Shown: piece after piece, positions 32,208 through 39,720 of the stretch | Numbering within the stretch: position 1 is the stretch's first letter | Layout: each line of letters begins with the position of its first letter | NCBI RefSeq assembly: GCF_014647875.1 | Contig: NZ_BMQA01000009.1 | Span: 186,001 to 250,000, forward strand | DNA: 64,000 nucleotides | Direction: 5' to 3' | Origin: Streptomyces brasiliensis | Lineage (GTDB): Bacteria > Actinomycetota > Actinomycetes > Streptomycetales > Streptomycetaceae | Notes under the pieces: generated by a model | The model's input: only the letters and a program-made list of their open reading frames with translations | Databases searched by the model: none | What the model was told of the DNA's origin: nothing | Translations under genes and position numbers: made by a program

Positions 32208-32998
32208 ACGTCCCGCAATTCCTGCCTCGGCCCCGGCTCCCGCTCACGGCGCCACCGCACCGGTGTCACCCGTGCCGCGACGGGCCGCAGCACCAGTGCC
32301 AGCACCGCCCCGGCCGCCGCGCCCGGTATCGCCCACCACCAGTCGGTGCCGTCGCCCTCGGGCTCCGTGGTGATCGAGACGCGGGTGGTCGCCGACTCCT
32401 CCGCCGCGGTGTCTCCCGGGGACTCCGACTGCCAGGGCGCCGGGAAGATCCCGCTGTAGCCGTCTCCGCCGGTGGCCTTGCCCAGCACTCCCAACCTGCC
32501 CAGCAGGGCGCGCAGTCGGTCGGGGTGTTCGGCACGGTGCCAGTAACCGTTGGGCGTCTCGGGCACGTTGGCAGCCGTGTGGATCCAGATGCTGCGGGAG
32601 CCGGTGCCGTCAGGGAAGATCCGGTCCAGTCGCCAGGGCGATATGTCGTGCGCCAGCCACGTCACGTTGATCTGCCGGGCCTGAGTCGACTCCAGCTCCG
32701 GTGGCGTGTCACGGCTGCCTGTGCCCTCTGGGCCGAGCAGACGCTGCAACTGCCCGTACTCCTTCTCCGAGTAGTACAGCGCCGTCGCCTCACCGCTCTG
32801 CGGCGATGTCACCAGCACGCTCGTCGGGCCGCCGGCCACCGCCGCCGACGCGCCCCACAGCAGCAGGCCGAGCGAGACCGCCAACAACCCGAGCACGCCC
32901 GTCAGTTCACGAAGCCTGCCTCCGAACATCCCGACCCCGGACATCCCAACCCCCAACCAGATGAAACCCCTGCGGCCCGCTGCCGAGCCGCCCGTCAC
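32204..32998 (-). CDS. Membrane-anchored exported protein, paralog A, ECF-sigma target
   Basis: 264 residues from GTG 32998. This start is preferred because a copy of the ECF promoter ends 4 nt upstream, which would make the mRNA leaderless; later in-frame ATGs at 32944 and 32929 lack ribosome-binding sites. Helix one is at about 33-58, then an external domain (VLVTSPQSGEATALYYSEKEY; INVTWLAHDISPW; SIWIHTAANVPE; GYWHRAEHPDRL), a second helix (WWWAIPGAAAGAVLALVL) and a basic tail ending PRQELRDV. Homologous to paralog B. No known family; envelope stress response is inferred only from its promoter. Confidence 0.78.
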   Translation of the reverse strand: MTGGSAAGRRGFIWLGVGMSGVGMFGGRLRELTGVLGLLAVSLGLLLWGASAAVAGGPTSVLVTSPQSGEATALYYSEKEYGQLQRLLGPEGTGSRDTPPELESTQARQINVTWLAHDISPWRLDRIFPDGTGSRSIWIHTAANVPETPNGYWHRAEHPDRLRALLGRLGVLGKATGGDGYSGIFPAPWQSESPGDTAAEESATTRVSITTEPEGDGTDWWWAIPGAAAGAVLALVLRPVAARVTPVRWRREREPGPRQELRDV

Positions 32999-33002
32999 TT
33001 CT

Positions 33003-33031
33003 GGTACACCGCCCGACCCGCCGGGGTTCCC
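33003..33031 (-). promoter_or_regulatory. ECF-type promoter of the paralog pair
   Basis: On the minus strand GGGAACC (33031-33025), a 14-nt spacer and GGTGTACC (33010-33003) lie 4 nt before the GTG at 32998. The same two elements with the same spacing precede the sigma gene at 34692. GGAAC is the usual -35 of ECF sigma factors. Confidence 0.8.
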
Positions 33032-33044
33032 ACCCCACCCCGCA

Positions 33045-34103
33045 CTACTTCGAAGACTTCTCCGGCGCCTTCTCGAGCGACTTCGCGATCTCCACCGCCC
33101 GGGTCCTGGACGCCACCCCCTCCAGCCGCAGCGTCGTCTCGCCGGAGGTTCCATGGGTCCACAGGAGCGTCGGCCCCGCCGTCCGCACCTGGCGCGTGTA
33201 CCGGTGCCCGTCCGCGTCCACCAGCCAGAAGCTCAGGAGATGCGGCCGCGGGAACCACAGGACGTAGTCCGGCACGGCAGCGCCGGGCGGAGTCTCGCCC
33301 AGCGCTATCCACTCCGGCGGCTCGCGGACCGTCTTGGTGAAACCGACGTCCAGTCGCGCCGGAAACTCGTCGACCCGGATCGTGCGACCGCCCTCGCGCC
33401 AGCACAGGCTCACCAGAAAGCGTCCCCGCGGCTCACCGGTCACCGTCACGGCGTCCGGCACCCCCAGCGCATCCGGCACCAGCGGCTCGAACCCGGCCCG
33501 CTGCCTCGCCTGCGCCAGCGACACCGACCGGCCGCAGCCGGGCACCTCGGCGCCGGGAGAGGGGACCGCCCACGGGTCGTACCGCACCTCGACCCCGCCG
33601 AAGCCGAACCAGTCGAAGACCGCCGCGCGCACCGGGGGCGTCAGGGCGAGCACGGTGAGCAGGCCGCACAGGGCCGCCGTCAGTGCACGCCGGCGCAGCC
33701 GCGCCCAGCGCCGGACCGCAGCCAGCCGAAGACGCGCGCCCGGCGGCTCGGCCACCGGCACCGGCAGCTGCTCGGCCAGTATCTGCCCCAGCACCCGCTC
33801 GACCATCGTCTCGGAGCCGAAGTCCCCACCGGTCCCGTCGACCACACCGCTCCCGTCGCCTCCCGGCGCGTCCAGCGACCGGCCGAGCGCACGCAGCTCC
33901 TCCGGCAGCCGCGAGACACCACCGTCTAGCCGCCGCCCACGGCCACCCCGGCCAGGACCGCGCACACCGCCCAGACCACGAGGCCCCCGGCCCCCGGCAT
34001 CACCACCGACACCCGAGCCACTACCGGCACTGGGGCCGCCACCAACACCTGTGCCACCCCCCGCACCGGCGCCCTCACCGTCGTACGACTCACTCACCCT
34101 CAT
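33045..34103 (-). CDS. Membrane anti-sigma-like protein
   Basis: 352 residues. A Gly/Arg-rich cytoplasmic start (10-60) and a helical region (about 64-130; LPEELRALGRSL, MVERVLGQILAEQLP) lead to one membrane helix (about 141-158, ALTAALCGLLTVLALTPP). An outer domain of about 190 residues (VFDWFGFGGVEVRYDPW; VPDYVLWFPRPHLL) ends with TTLRLEGVASRTRAVEIAKSL, like DUF4367-type domains. No zinc-binding HxxxCxxC is seen. Gene order and topology make it the likely inhibitor of the sigma factor, released by an external signal. ATG 34103 fits the GGAAGGGG site; the start lies inside the sigma gene. Confidence 0.82.
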   Translation of the reverse strand: MRVSESYDGEGAGAGGGTGVGGGPSAGSGSGVGGDAGGRGPRGLGGVRGPGRGGRGRRLDGGVSRLPEELRALGRSLDAPGGDGSGVVDGTGGDFGSETMVERVLGQILAEQLPVPVAEPPGARLRLAAVRRWARLRRRALTAALCGLLTVLALTPPVRAAVFDWFGFGGVEVRYDPWAVPSPGAEVPGCGRSVSLAQARQRAGFEPLVPDALGVPDAVTVTGEPRGRFLVSLCWREGGRTIRVDEFPARLDVGFTKTVREPPEWIALGETPPGAAVPDYVLWFPRPHLLSFWLVDADGHRYTRQVRTAGPTLLWTHGTSGETTLRLEGVASRTRAVEIAKSLEKAPEKSSK

Positions 34104-34692
34104 CACCCCCTTCCCGAGGCTGGAAATCCGGCAGCAGGCGGCCCAGCTTGCGCAGGGCGCGGTTGAGGCGGGATTTCACCGTCCCCCGGGGCCAGCCCAG
34201 GGCCTGGGCGGTCTCGGGCTCGTCCATCTCCAGGAGATAGCGGTACGTGACGACCAGGCGGTGCTCCTCGCTCAGCTTGTCCAGGGCGGACTGGAGGGCG
34301 TCGCGGCGCTCAGACTCGAGCGTCGCGACCGCGGGGTCCGCCGATTCCGGTATCAGCGGCTCCGCCTCCACGAAGGCCGCCTCCCGGCCCGCGAGCGTGC
34401 GCTGCCGGGCGGCCGTCCGCACTGTGTTCCTCGTCTCATTGGCGACGATCGACAGCAGCCAGGGTCTGAACTTCGCGCCGTCCCTGAACCGGCCCAGCGC
34501 GCAGTACGCCTTGACGAAGGCCTGCTGCACCACGTCCTCCGCGTCCGCGCCCGCTCCGAGCGCCGCGGCCGCCCGCAGGGCGATGCCCGTGTGGGCCCGC
34601 ACCAGTTCCGCGTACGCCTCCGGCTCTCCGGCGCGTACGCGAGCGATCACCGCGGCCTCATCGACGATGCGGCCCCCCTCCCGCGTCTTCAC
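34090..34692 (-). CDS. ECF RNA-polymerase sigma factor
   Basis: 200 residues. Region 2 (about 20-85) shows AEDVVQQAFVKAYCALGRFRDGAKFRPWLLSIVANETRN, split here by reading as ADAEDVVQQAF and FRPWLLSIVANE. Region 4 (about 135-185) shows LSEEHRLVVTYRYLLEMDEPE and LGWPRGTVKSRLNRALRKL. The GTG at 34692 is chosen because an ECF-type promoter ends 6 nt before it; no ribosome-binding site is present, so a leaderless mRNA is likely. The frame is open further upstream to 34764. Overlaps the anti-sigma gene by 14 bp. Confidence 0.92.
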   Translation of the reverse strand: MKTREGGRIVDEAAVIARVRAGEPEAYAELVRAHTGIALRAAAALGAGADAEDVVQQAFVKAYCALGRFRDGAKFRPWLLSIVANETRNTVRTAARQRTLAGREAAFVEAEPLIPESADPAVATLESERRDALQSALDKLSEEHRLVVTYRYLLEMDEPETAQALGWPRGTVKSRLNRALRKLGRLLPDFQPREGGDEGE

Positions 34693-34698
34693 ACTCTT

Positions 34699-34727
34699 GG
34701 TACACCGCCGGGCACCAGTCGGTTCCC
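34699..34727 (-). promoter_or_regulatory. ECF-type autoregulatory promoter of the sigma gene
   Basis: On the minus strand GGGAACC (34727-34721), 14 nt, GGTGTACC (34706-34699), then 6 nt to GTG 34692. It is identical in both boxes and spacing to the promoter at 33003-33031, although the spacers differ in sequence, which argues that one sigma factor reads both. Confidence 0.82.
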
Positions 34728-34781
34728 ACCACTTTCCGGCCAGTTCCGGATCGGCCCCCGACACCTGAGAGAATGATGAAC

Positions 34782-35849
34782 ATGGCCTCTGACAGCCCGC
34801 CCGCCGCCCACCACCACTCTCAGGGGAATGGCTCCGCCATGCAGTCTCGTCTTCGCGTGCTCTCCGGGATCCAGCCCACCGCGGGCTCGTTCCACCTCGG
34901 CAACTACCTCGGCGCCGTCCGTCAGTGGGTGGCCCTGCAGGAGTCCCACGACGCCTTCTACATGCTGGCCGACCTGCACGCCATCACGCTCCCGCAGGAC
35001 CCGGCGGAGCTGCGGGCCAACACCCGGCTGGCCGCCGCGCAGCTCCTCGCGGCCGGACTCGACCCGGAGCGGTGCACGCTCTTCGTCCAGAGTCACGTCG
35101 CCGAGCACGCCCAGCTCGCCTGGGTCATGAACTGCCTCACCGGCTTCGGCGAGGCGAGCCGGATGACCCAGTTCAAGGACAAGTCGGCCAAGCAGGGCGC
35201 CGAGCGTGCCTCCGTCGGCCTGTTCACGTACCCGGTCCTGCAGGTCGCCGACATCCTGCTCTACCAGGCGAACGAGGTGCCGGTCGGCGAGGACCAGCGC
35301 CAGCACATCGAGCTCACCCGCGACCTCGCGGAGCGCTTCAACGGCCGGTTCGGCCAGACCTTCACCGTCCCGAAGGCGTACATCCTCAAGGAGACGGCGA
35401 AGATCTACGACCTCCAGGACCCGATGGTCAAGATGAGCAAGTCGGCGTCCACGCCGAAGGGCCTCGTCAACCTCCTCGACGACCCCAAGGCGACCGCGAA
35501 GAAGGTCAAGAGCGCGGTCACCGACACGGACACAGTGATCCGTTTCGACGCCGAGAACAAGCCGGGCGTGAGCAATCTGCTCACGATCTATTCCGTGCTC
35601 ACCGGTGCGGGTATCACCGAACTGGAAGAGAAGTACGAAGGCAAGGGCTACGGTGCGCTCAAGACGGACCTCGCCGAGGTCATGGTGGAGTTCGTGACGC
35701 CGTTCAGGGAGAGCACGCAGCAGTATCTGGACGACCCCGAGACGCTCGACTCGATTCTGGCCAAGGGCGCGGAGAAGGCGCGTGCCGTCGCCGCGGAGAC
35801 CCTTTCGCAGGCGTACGACCGGGTGGGCTTCCTGCCCGCGAAGCACTGA
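34782..35849 (+). CDS. trpS: Tryptophanyl-tRNA synthetase
   Basis: Charges tRNA-Trp. 355 residues, class I. The HIGH-like motif is FHLGNYLG, with GIQPTAGS just before; KMSKS is present in DPMVKMSKSAS. The conserved blocks ADLHAIT and ANEVPVGEDQRQH are intact. ATG 34782 gives an N-terminal extension (MASDSPPAAHHH) and related Streptomyces proteins begin MASD, so I prefer it to 34839, the next Met before the conserved RVLSG. Head-to-head with the sigma gene, with about 90 bp between. Confidence 0.94.
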   Translation: MASDSPPAAHHHSQGNGSAMQSRLRVLSGIQPTAGSFHLGNYLGAVRQWVALQESHDAFYMLADLHAITLPQDPAELRANTRLAAAQLLAAGLDPERCTLFVQSHVAEHAQLAWVMNCLTGFGEASRMTQFKDKSAKQGAERASVGLFTYPVLQVADILLYQANEVPVGEDQRQHIELTRDLAERFNGRFGQTFTVPKAYILKETAKIYDLQDPMVKMSKSASTPKGLVNLLDDPKATAKKVKSAVTDTDTVIRFDAENKPGVSNLLTIYSVLTGAGITELEEKYEGKGYGALKTDLAEVMVEFVTPFRESTQQYLDDPETLDSILAKGAEKARAVAAETLSQAYDRVGFLPAKH

Positions 35850-36000
35850 GGCGTACGACCGCACGCGGGTACCACTGGGCAGAGCGCCGTACATCACTTC
35901 GGTGGTGCCTGCCCGGAGCGCAACCGTGGACGTACAGTCGATAGCCGGACGGTTGAGTACGAATCCGGCGAACCCAGCCGACATGACGACAGGAGAAGAC

Positions 36001-36579
36001 GTGGGGACCGTAACGATCGGCGTGTCGATCGCGGTCCCGGAGCCTCACGGCAGCCTGCTCCAGGAGCGGCGCGCGGGCTTCGGCGACGCCGCGGCCCACG
36101 GCATCCCCACGCACGTCACGCTGCTGCCGCCGACGGAGGTCGACGAGGCCGAGCTGCCGGCCATCGAGACGCATCTCACCGAGGTCGCGTCGGTCGCCCG
36201 GCCCTTCCCGATGCGGCTGTGCGGGACCGGCACGTTCCGGCCCCTGTCGCCGGTGATCTATGTGCAGGTGGTCCAGGGCGCGGAGGCCTGTGGCCGGCTG
36301 CAGAAGCAGGTCCGCGACGCCTCCGGTCCGGTCGCGCGCGAGCTGCAGTTCCCGTACCACCCGCATGTCACGGTGGCGCACGGCATCGACGAGCCGGCGA
36401 TGGACCGCGCGTTCCGCGAACTGGCCGACTTCGAGGCCGGATGGTCGTGCACGGGCTTCGCGCTCTACGAACAGGGCGGCGACGCAGTGTGGCGCAAACT
36501 GCGCGAATTCATGTTCGGCGGCGCGGTGGTGCCCCCGCAGGTGGGCCCGGTGGAGCAGGGCACGACCGCGAGCCGATAG
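36001..36579 (+). CDS. 2H phosphoesterase / 2'-5' RNA ligase family protein
   Basis: 192 residues with the two HxT motifs of the family: His38-x-Thr40 in HVTLLPP and His122-x-Thr124 in HVTVAHG. These form the active site of 2'-5' RNA ligases and cyclic phosphodiesterases such as ThpR. The cellular substrate is unknown. GTG 36001 is chosen because AGGAGAA lies 5-6 nt upstream; an in-frame ATG at 35983 would place that site inside the gene. It follows trpS by 150 bp in the same direction. Confidence 0.9.
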   Translation: MGTVTIGVSIAVPEPHGSLLQERRAGFGDAAAHGIPTHVTLLPPTEVDEAELPAIETHLTEVASVARPFPMRLCGTGTFRPLSPVIYVQVVQGAEACGRLQKQVRDASGPVARELQFPYHPHVTVAHGIDEPAMDRAFRELADFEAGWSCTGFALYEQGGDAVWRKLREFMFGGAVVPPQVGPVEQGTTASR

Positions 36580-36602
36580 CTTCCGGTGACAGGGGGAGAG
36601 CG

Positions 36603-36866
36603 TTGGGCAGGCGGGGTGGGCGATGGGCTGCCGTCGCGTTCGTGACGGTGGCGGCCTCCGGGGCGGCGGCCACCGAAGTCCTCAACGCCGGTACGCGTGA
36701 GGTGCCCGCCGCTCCGGCGCCGGATCCGAGCCCCTCGGCCACTGTGGACGAGGACCTGGAAGCTCTCTGCCGGAGCACGCCTCGACCGCGACCGAGCGTC
36801 GTGAGCGACTTCTCCATGCGCTCCGGCAAGCGCGTCGTGGCACAGGCCGTGACCTGCCTCAAGTGA
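36603..36866 (+). CDS. Small secreted or membrane-anchored protein
   Basis: 87 residues from TTG 36603, which has GGGGGAGAG immediately upstream. Arg-rich start, hydrophobic stretch (WAAVAFVTVAASGAAA), Pro/Ala/Ser linker, then a small domain with two Cys (LEALCRSTP, AQAVTCLK) that could form a disulfide. The stop is part of the terminator hairpin. Unrecognised family; probably exported. Confidence 0.65.
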   Translation: MGRRGGRWAAVAFVTVAASGAAATEVLNAGTREVPAAPAPDPSPSATVDEDLEALCRSTPRPRPSVVSDFSMRSGKRVVAQAVTCLK

Positions 36867-36889
36867 TCGCCGCGGCCTTGGGCGATCAC
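36863..36889. terminator. Bidirectional terminator
   Basis: GTGATCGCC (36863-36871) pairs perfectly with GGCGATCAC (36881-36889) around a 9-nt loop, between the convergent small-protein gene and dprE2; it includes the former's stop codon. Confidence 0.75.
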
Positions 36890-36920
36890 CGCCGCGGTCT
36901 GTTGCGAGGCCCGGTGTGCC

Positions 36921-37676
36921 CTAGATCGGCAGGCGCCTGAACACCGACCGGGGCAGGTGTCGCAGTGCAGTCATCACCATGCGGAGGGGGCCCGGGACCC
37001 AGACCGTCTCGGAGCGGCGGCGCAGGCCGAGTTCGATGGCCGTGGCGACCGCCTCGGGGGTGGTGGACATCGGGGCCTCTTCCAGGTGGGCCGTCATGCT
37101 GGTGCGTACGAAGCCGGGGCGTACGACCATCACGTGGACGCCGGTGCCGTGCAGAGCGTCGCCCAGGCCCTGGGCGAAGGTGTCCAGGCCGGCCTTGCTG
37201 GAGCCGTAGATGAAGTTCGAGCGGCGGGCCCGTTCGCCGGCGACGGAGGACAGGACGACCAGTGAGCCGTGCCCCTGGGACTGCAGCGCGCTCGCGCAGA
37301 CCAGGCCGGCCGAGACCGCCCCCGTGTAGTTCGTCTGAGCGACCCGGACCGCGCTCACCGGCTCCCGCTCGTCGCGCGCCTGGTCGCCGAGGATGCCGAA
37401 GGCCAGCAGCACCATGTCGATGTCGCTCTCGGCGAAGACCTTGCCGAGCACGCCCTCGTGGGACTCCGGGTCGAGCGCGTCGAAGGCGACGGTACGGACG
37501 TCCGCTCCCAGGGCGCGCAGCGACTCGGCCGTCTGTTCCAGGGCGGGCGACGGGCGGCCCGCCAGCCACACCGTGCGGGTGCGGCGGGCGATCAGACGGC
37601 GGGTGGTGGCCAGCGCGATCTCGGACGTGCCGCCGAGGACGAGCAGGGACTGGGGAATGCCGAATGCGTCCTTCAC
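36921..37676 (-). CDS. dprE2: Decaprenylphosphoryl-2-keto-ribose reductase (SDR)
   Basis: 251 residues of the short-chain dehydrogenase family. It shows LVLGGTSEIALATTRRL (cofactor), SSVAGERARRSNFIYGSSKAGLD with the catalytic Ser, Tyr and Lys, and VVRPGFVRTSM. With DprE1 it epimerises decaprenylphosphoryl-ribose to the arabinose form; DprE2 does the NADH reduction. The assignment rests on adjacency to dprE1 (27 bp) and the SEIALA variant of the Rossmann loop typical of DprE2. The two genes form one transcription unit. Confidence 0.92.
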   Translation of the reverse strand: MKDAFGIPQSLLVLGGTSEIALATTRRLIARRTRTVWLAGRPSPALEQTAESLRALGADVRTVAFDALDPESHEGVLGKVFAESDIDMVLLAFGILGDQARDEREPVSAVRVAQTNYTGAVSAGLVCASALQSQGHGSLVVLSSVAGERARRSNFIYGSSKAGLDTFAQGLGDALHGTGVHVMVVRPGFVRTSMTAHLEEAPMSTTPEAVATAIELGLRRRSETVWVPGPLRMVMTALRHLPRSVFRRLPI

Positions 37677-37703
37677 GACAGCTCCTTGGGGTGGGGGGAG
37701 GTC

Positions 37704-39059
37704 TCAGAGGCCGAGGCGGCGCGCGAGGTCCGAGGTGAACACCCCGCGCGGGTCCAGCTCGGCGCGCAGCGCCCGGAACTCGGTGAGCCGGGGGTACATC
37801 GGGGCGAGCAGCTCCGGCCGCAGCCGGGAGTCCTTGGCGAGATAGACGCGCCCGCCGGCCTCGGCGACCTCCGCGTCCAGTTCGTCGAGGAAGGTGCCGA
37901 GACCGGGCAGGCCGGCCGGGATGTCCAGGGCGAGCGTCCAGCCGGGCAGGGGGAAGGAGAGCCAGCCGGGGTCGGCGTCGCCGAAGCGCTTGAGGACGGC
38001 CAGGAAGGAGGGGCAGCGGCGCTCGGAGATGCGGTGCACGATCCGGCGCAGGGCGCCCTCCTGGCCGTATCCGACGACGAACTGGTACTGCACGAAGCCG
38101 TCGCGGCCGTACACCCGGTTCCAGTGGGGTACGCCGTCGAGGGGGTGGAAGAAGGCGGACAGGCGCTGGAGTTCGCCGGTACGCACGCGTGGCGCCTTGC
38201 GGTACCAGAGTTCATTGAACAATCCGACGGTGGTACGGCCCAGCAGGCCCTCCGGGACGAAGGCGGGGGCGGCCGGGAGTCGGCGCGGGCGGAAGGCCAG
38301 CGGCTGCCGCCTCGCGCGCGTACCCTCGCGCAGCGCGTCCAGGGGTGCGTGGTCGCCCCGGGTCAGCACCGCGCGACCGGTCGCGGCGCCCCGGGCCAGC
38401 AGGTCGATCCAGGCGACCGAGTAGCGGTAGCGGTGGTCGGTCGCGGTCAGCCGGGCCATCAGGTCGTCGAGGTCGGTGGCGCGTTCGGTGTCGACCGACA
38501 TGTACGACGTCTCGACCGGGAGCAGCCGCACCGTGGCCGTGAGGATCACCCCGGTCAGGCCCATGCCGCCCGTGGTCGCGTCGAACAAGGACGTGCCGCG
38601 GCCGACCGCGCGGATCTCACCGTCGGCGGTGAGGAGTTCGAACGAGAGGACGTGGCGCGAGAAGGAGCCGGAGACGTGGTGGTTCTTGCCGTGGATGTCG
38701 GCGCCGATCGCCCCGCCGACGGTCACCTGGCGGGTGCCCGGCGTCACCGGCACGAACCAGCCGAGCGGCAGCAGCACCTCCATCAGCCGGTGCAGTGAGA
38801 CGCCGGCGTCGCACAACACGGTGCCGCCGTCGGCGTCGATCGCGTGGATACGGTCGAGAGCGGTCATGTCGAGCACGGACCCGCCGGCGTTCTGCGCCGC
38901 GTCCCCGTACGCCCGCCCGAGGCCGCGCGCGATGCCTCCGCGCTCCCCGCAGCCCCGTACGGCGTCCACCGCCTCCTGGTACGTGCGCGGGCGGATCAGT
39001 CGGGCGGCGGTGGGGGCGGTGCGCCCCCATCCGGTGACGGAAACCGTGTCTCCAGGCAT
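37704..39059 (-). CDS. dprE1: Decaprenylphosphoryl-ribose oxidase
   Basis: 451 residues, FAD-dependent. FAD-binding half: RGLGRAYGDAAQNAGG, PVTPGTRQVTVGGAIGAD and HGKNHHVSGSFS. Substrate half: YQFVVGYGQ, LKRFGDADPGWLSFPLPGW, YLAKDSRL and the end FTSDLARRLGL, all close to the mycobacterial enzyme. The residue matching Cys387 of M. tuberculosis DprE1 (in GWNICVDFP) is Ala here (GWTLALDIP), as in naturally benzothiazinone-insensitive mycobacteria. Divergent from the PAP2 gene across an unusually A+T-rich 133-bp promoter region (39060-39192). Confidence 0.94.
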   Translation of the reverse strand: MPGDTVSVTGWGRTAPTAARLIRPRTYQEAVDAVRGCGERGGIARGLGRAYGDAAQNAGGSVLDMTALDRIHAIDADGGTVLCDAGVSLHRLMEVLLPLGWFVPVTPGTRQVTVGGAIGADIHGKNHHVSGSFSRHVLSFELLTADGEIRAVGRGTSLFDATTGGMGLTGVILTATVRLLPVETSYMSVDTERATDLDDLMARLTATDHRYRYSVAWIDLLARGAATGRAVLTRGDHAPLDALREGTRARRQPLAFRPRRLPAAPAFVPEGLLGRTTVGLFNELWYRKAPRVRTGELQRLSAFFHPLDGVPHWNRVYGRDGFVQYQFVVGYGQEGALRRIVHRISERRCPSFLAVLKRFGDADPGWLSFPLPGWTLALDIPAGLPGLGTFLDELDAEVAEAGGRVYLAKDSRLRPELLAPMYPRLTEFRALRAELDPRGVFTSDLARRLGL

Positions 39060-39192
39060 GCCCGCGACCGTATCGCCGCTATATCAGGCATTGATTCATA
39101 AACATCGCCACTTTCCCCGAAATGGGTGATTAATGGGATGTCGCTCAATATTGCCGTAGTTCTGGCGGAGTTGAGGTGAACAGTGAGTCCAC

Positions 39193-39720
39193 ATGGACGA
39201 CTTGGACCATCGGATCCTTTCCGCACTCCGTGCCCGCGGTGCCGATCCGCGCGCCGCGTCCGCCGCGCGCGCCCTGTCCCTGGCCGGCGAGCACGGGGCG
39301 CTGTGGCTGGCGGCGGGCCTGGCCGGAGCCGCCGTGGACGGCGCGCGGCGCGGCTCCTGGTTGCGTGGTACGGCGCTCGTCGCGGGCGCGCACGTCGCCA
39401 GCATGAGCCTGAAGCGCGTCGTGCGCCGTGCGCGCCCCGCGCACGTCGAGCCCTTGGTGCACACCCTCGGCAGCAACTCCTTCCCGAGCTCCCACGCCGC
39501 CTCGGCCACAGCCGCGGCGATGGCTCTGGGGGCGCTCGGGACGCCGTACGGGACGTACGCGATCCGGCCGCTGGCCGCCGCCATGTGCCTCTCGCGCCTG
39601 GTCGCCGGGGTCCACTACCCCTCGGACGTGGCCGCCGGCGCGGCCCTGGGGGCGCTCACGGCGCGACTCGGGGCGCGCTGGATGCGGGACGGCGGGCGGC
39701 GTGAGGGGAGGCGGCCGTGA
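39193..39720 (+). CDS. PAP2 phosphatase, likely decaprenylphosphoryl-phosphoribose phosphatase
   Basis: 175 residues with the three PAP2 signatures: KRVVRRARP (74-82), PSSH (98-101) and SRLVAGVHYPSD (134-145). Hydrophobic helices alternate between them. In mycobacteria a PAP2 protein (Rv3807c) next to the UbiA enzyme is thought to remove the 5-phosphate from decaprenylphosphoryl-phosphoribose. The same pairing here supports that role. The stop overlaps the next start by 4 bp (GTGA). Confidence 0.9.
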   Translation: MDDLDHRILSALRARGADPRAASAARALSLAGEHGALWLAAGLAGAAVDGARRGSWLRGTALVAGAHVASMSLKRVVRRARPAHVEPLVHTLGSNSFPSSHAASATAAAMALGALGTPYGTYAIRPLAAAMCLSRLVAGVHYPSDVAAGAALGALTARLGARWMRDGGRREGRRP

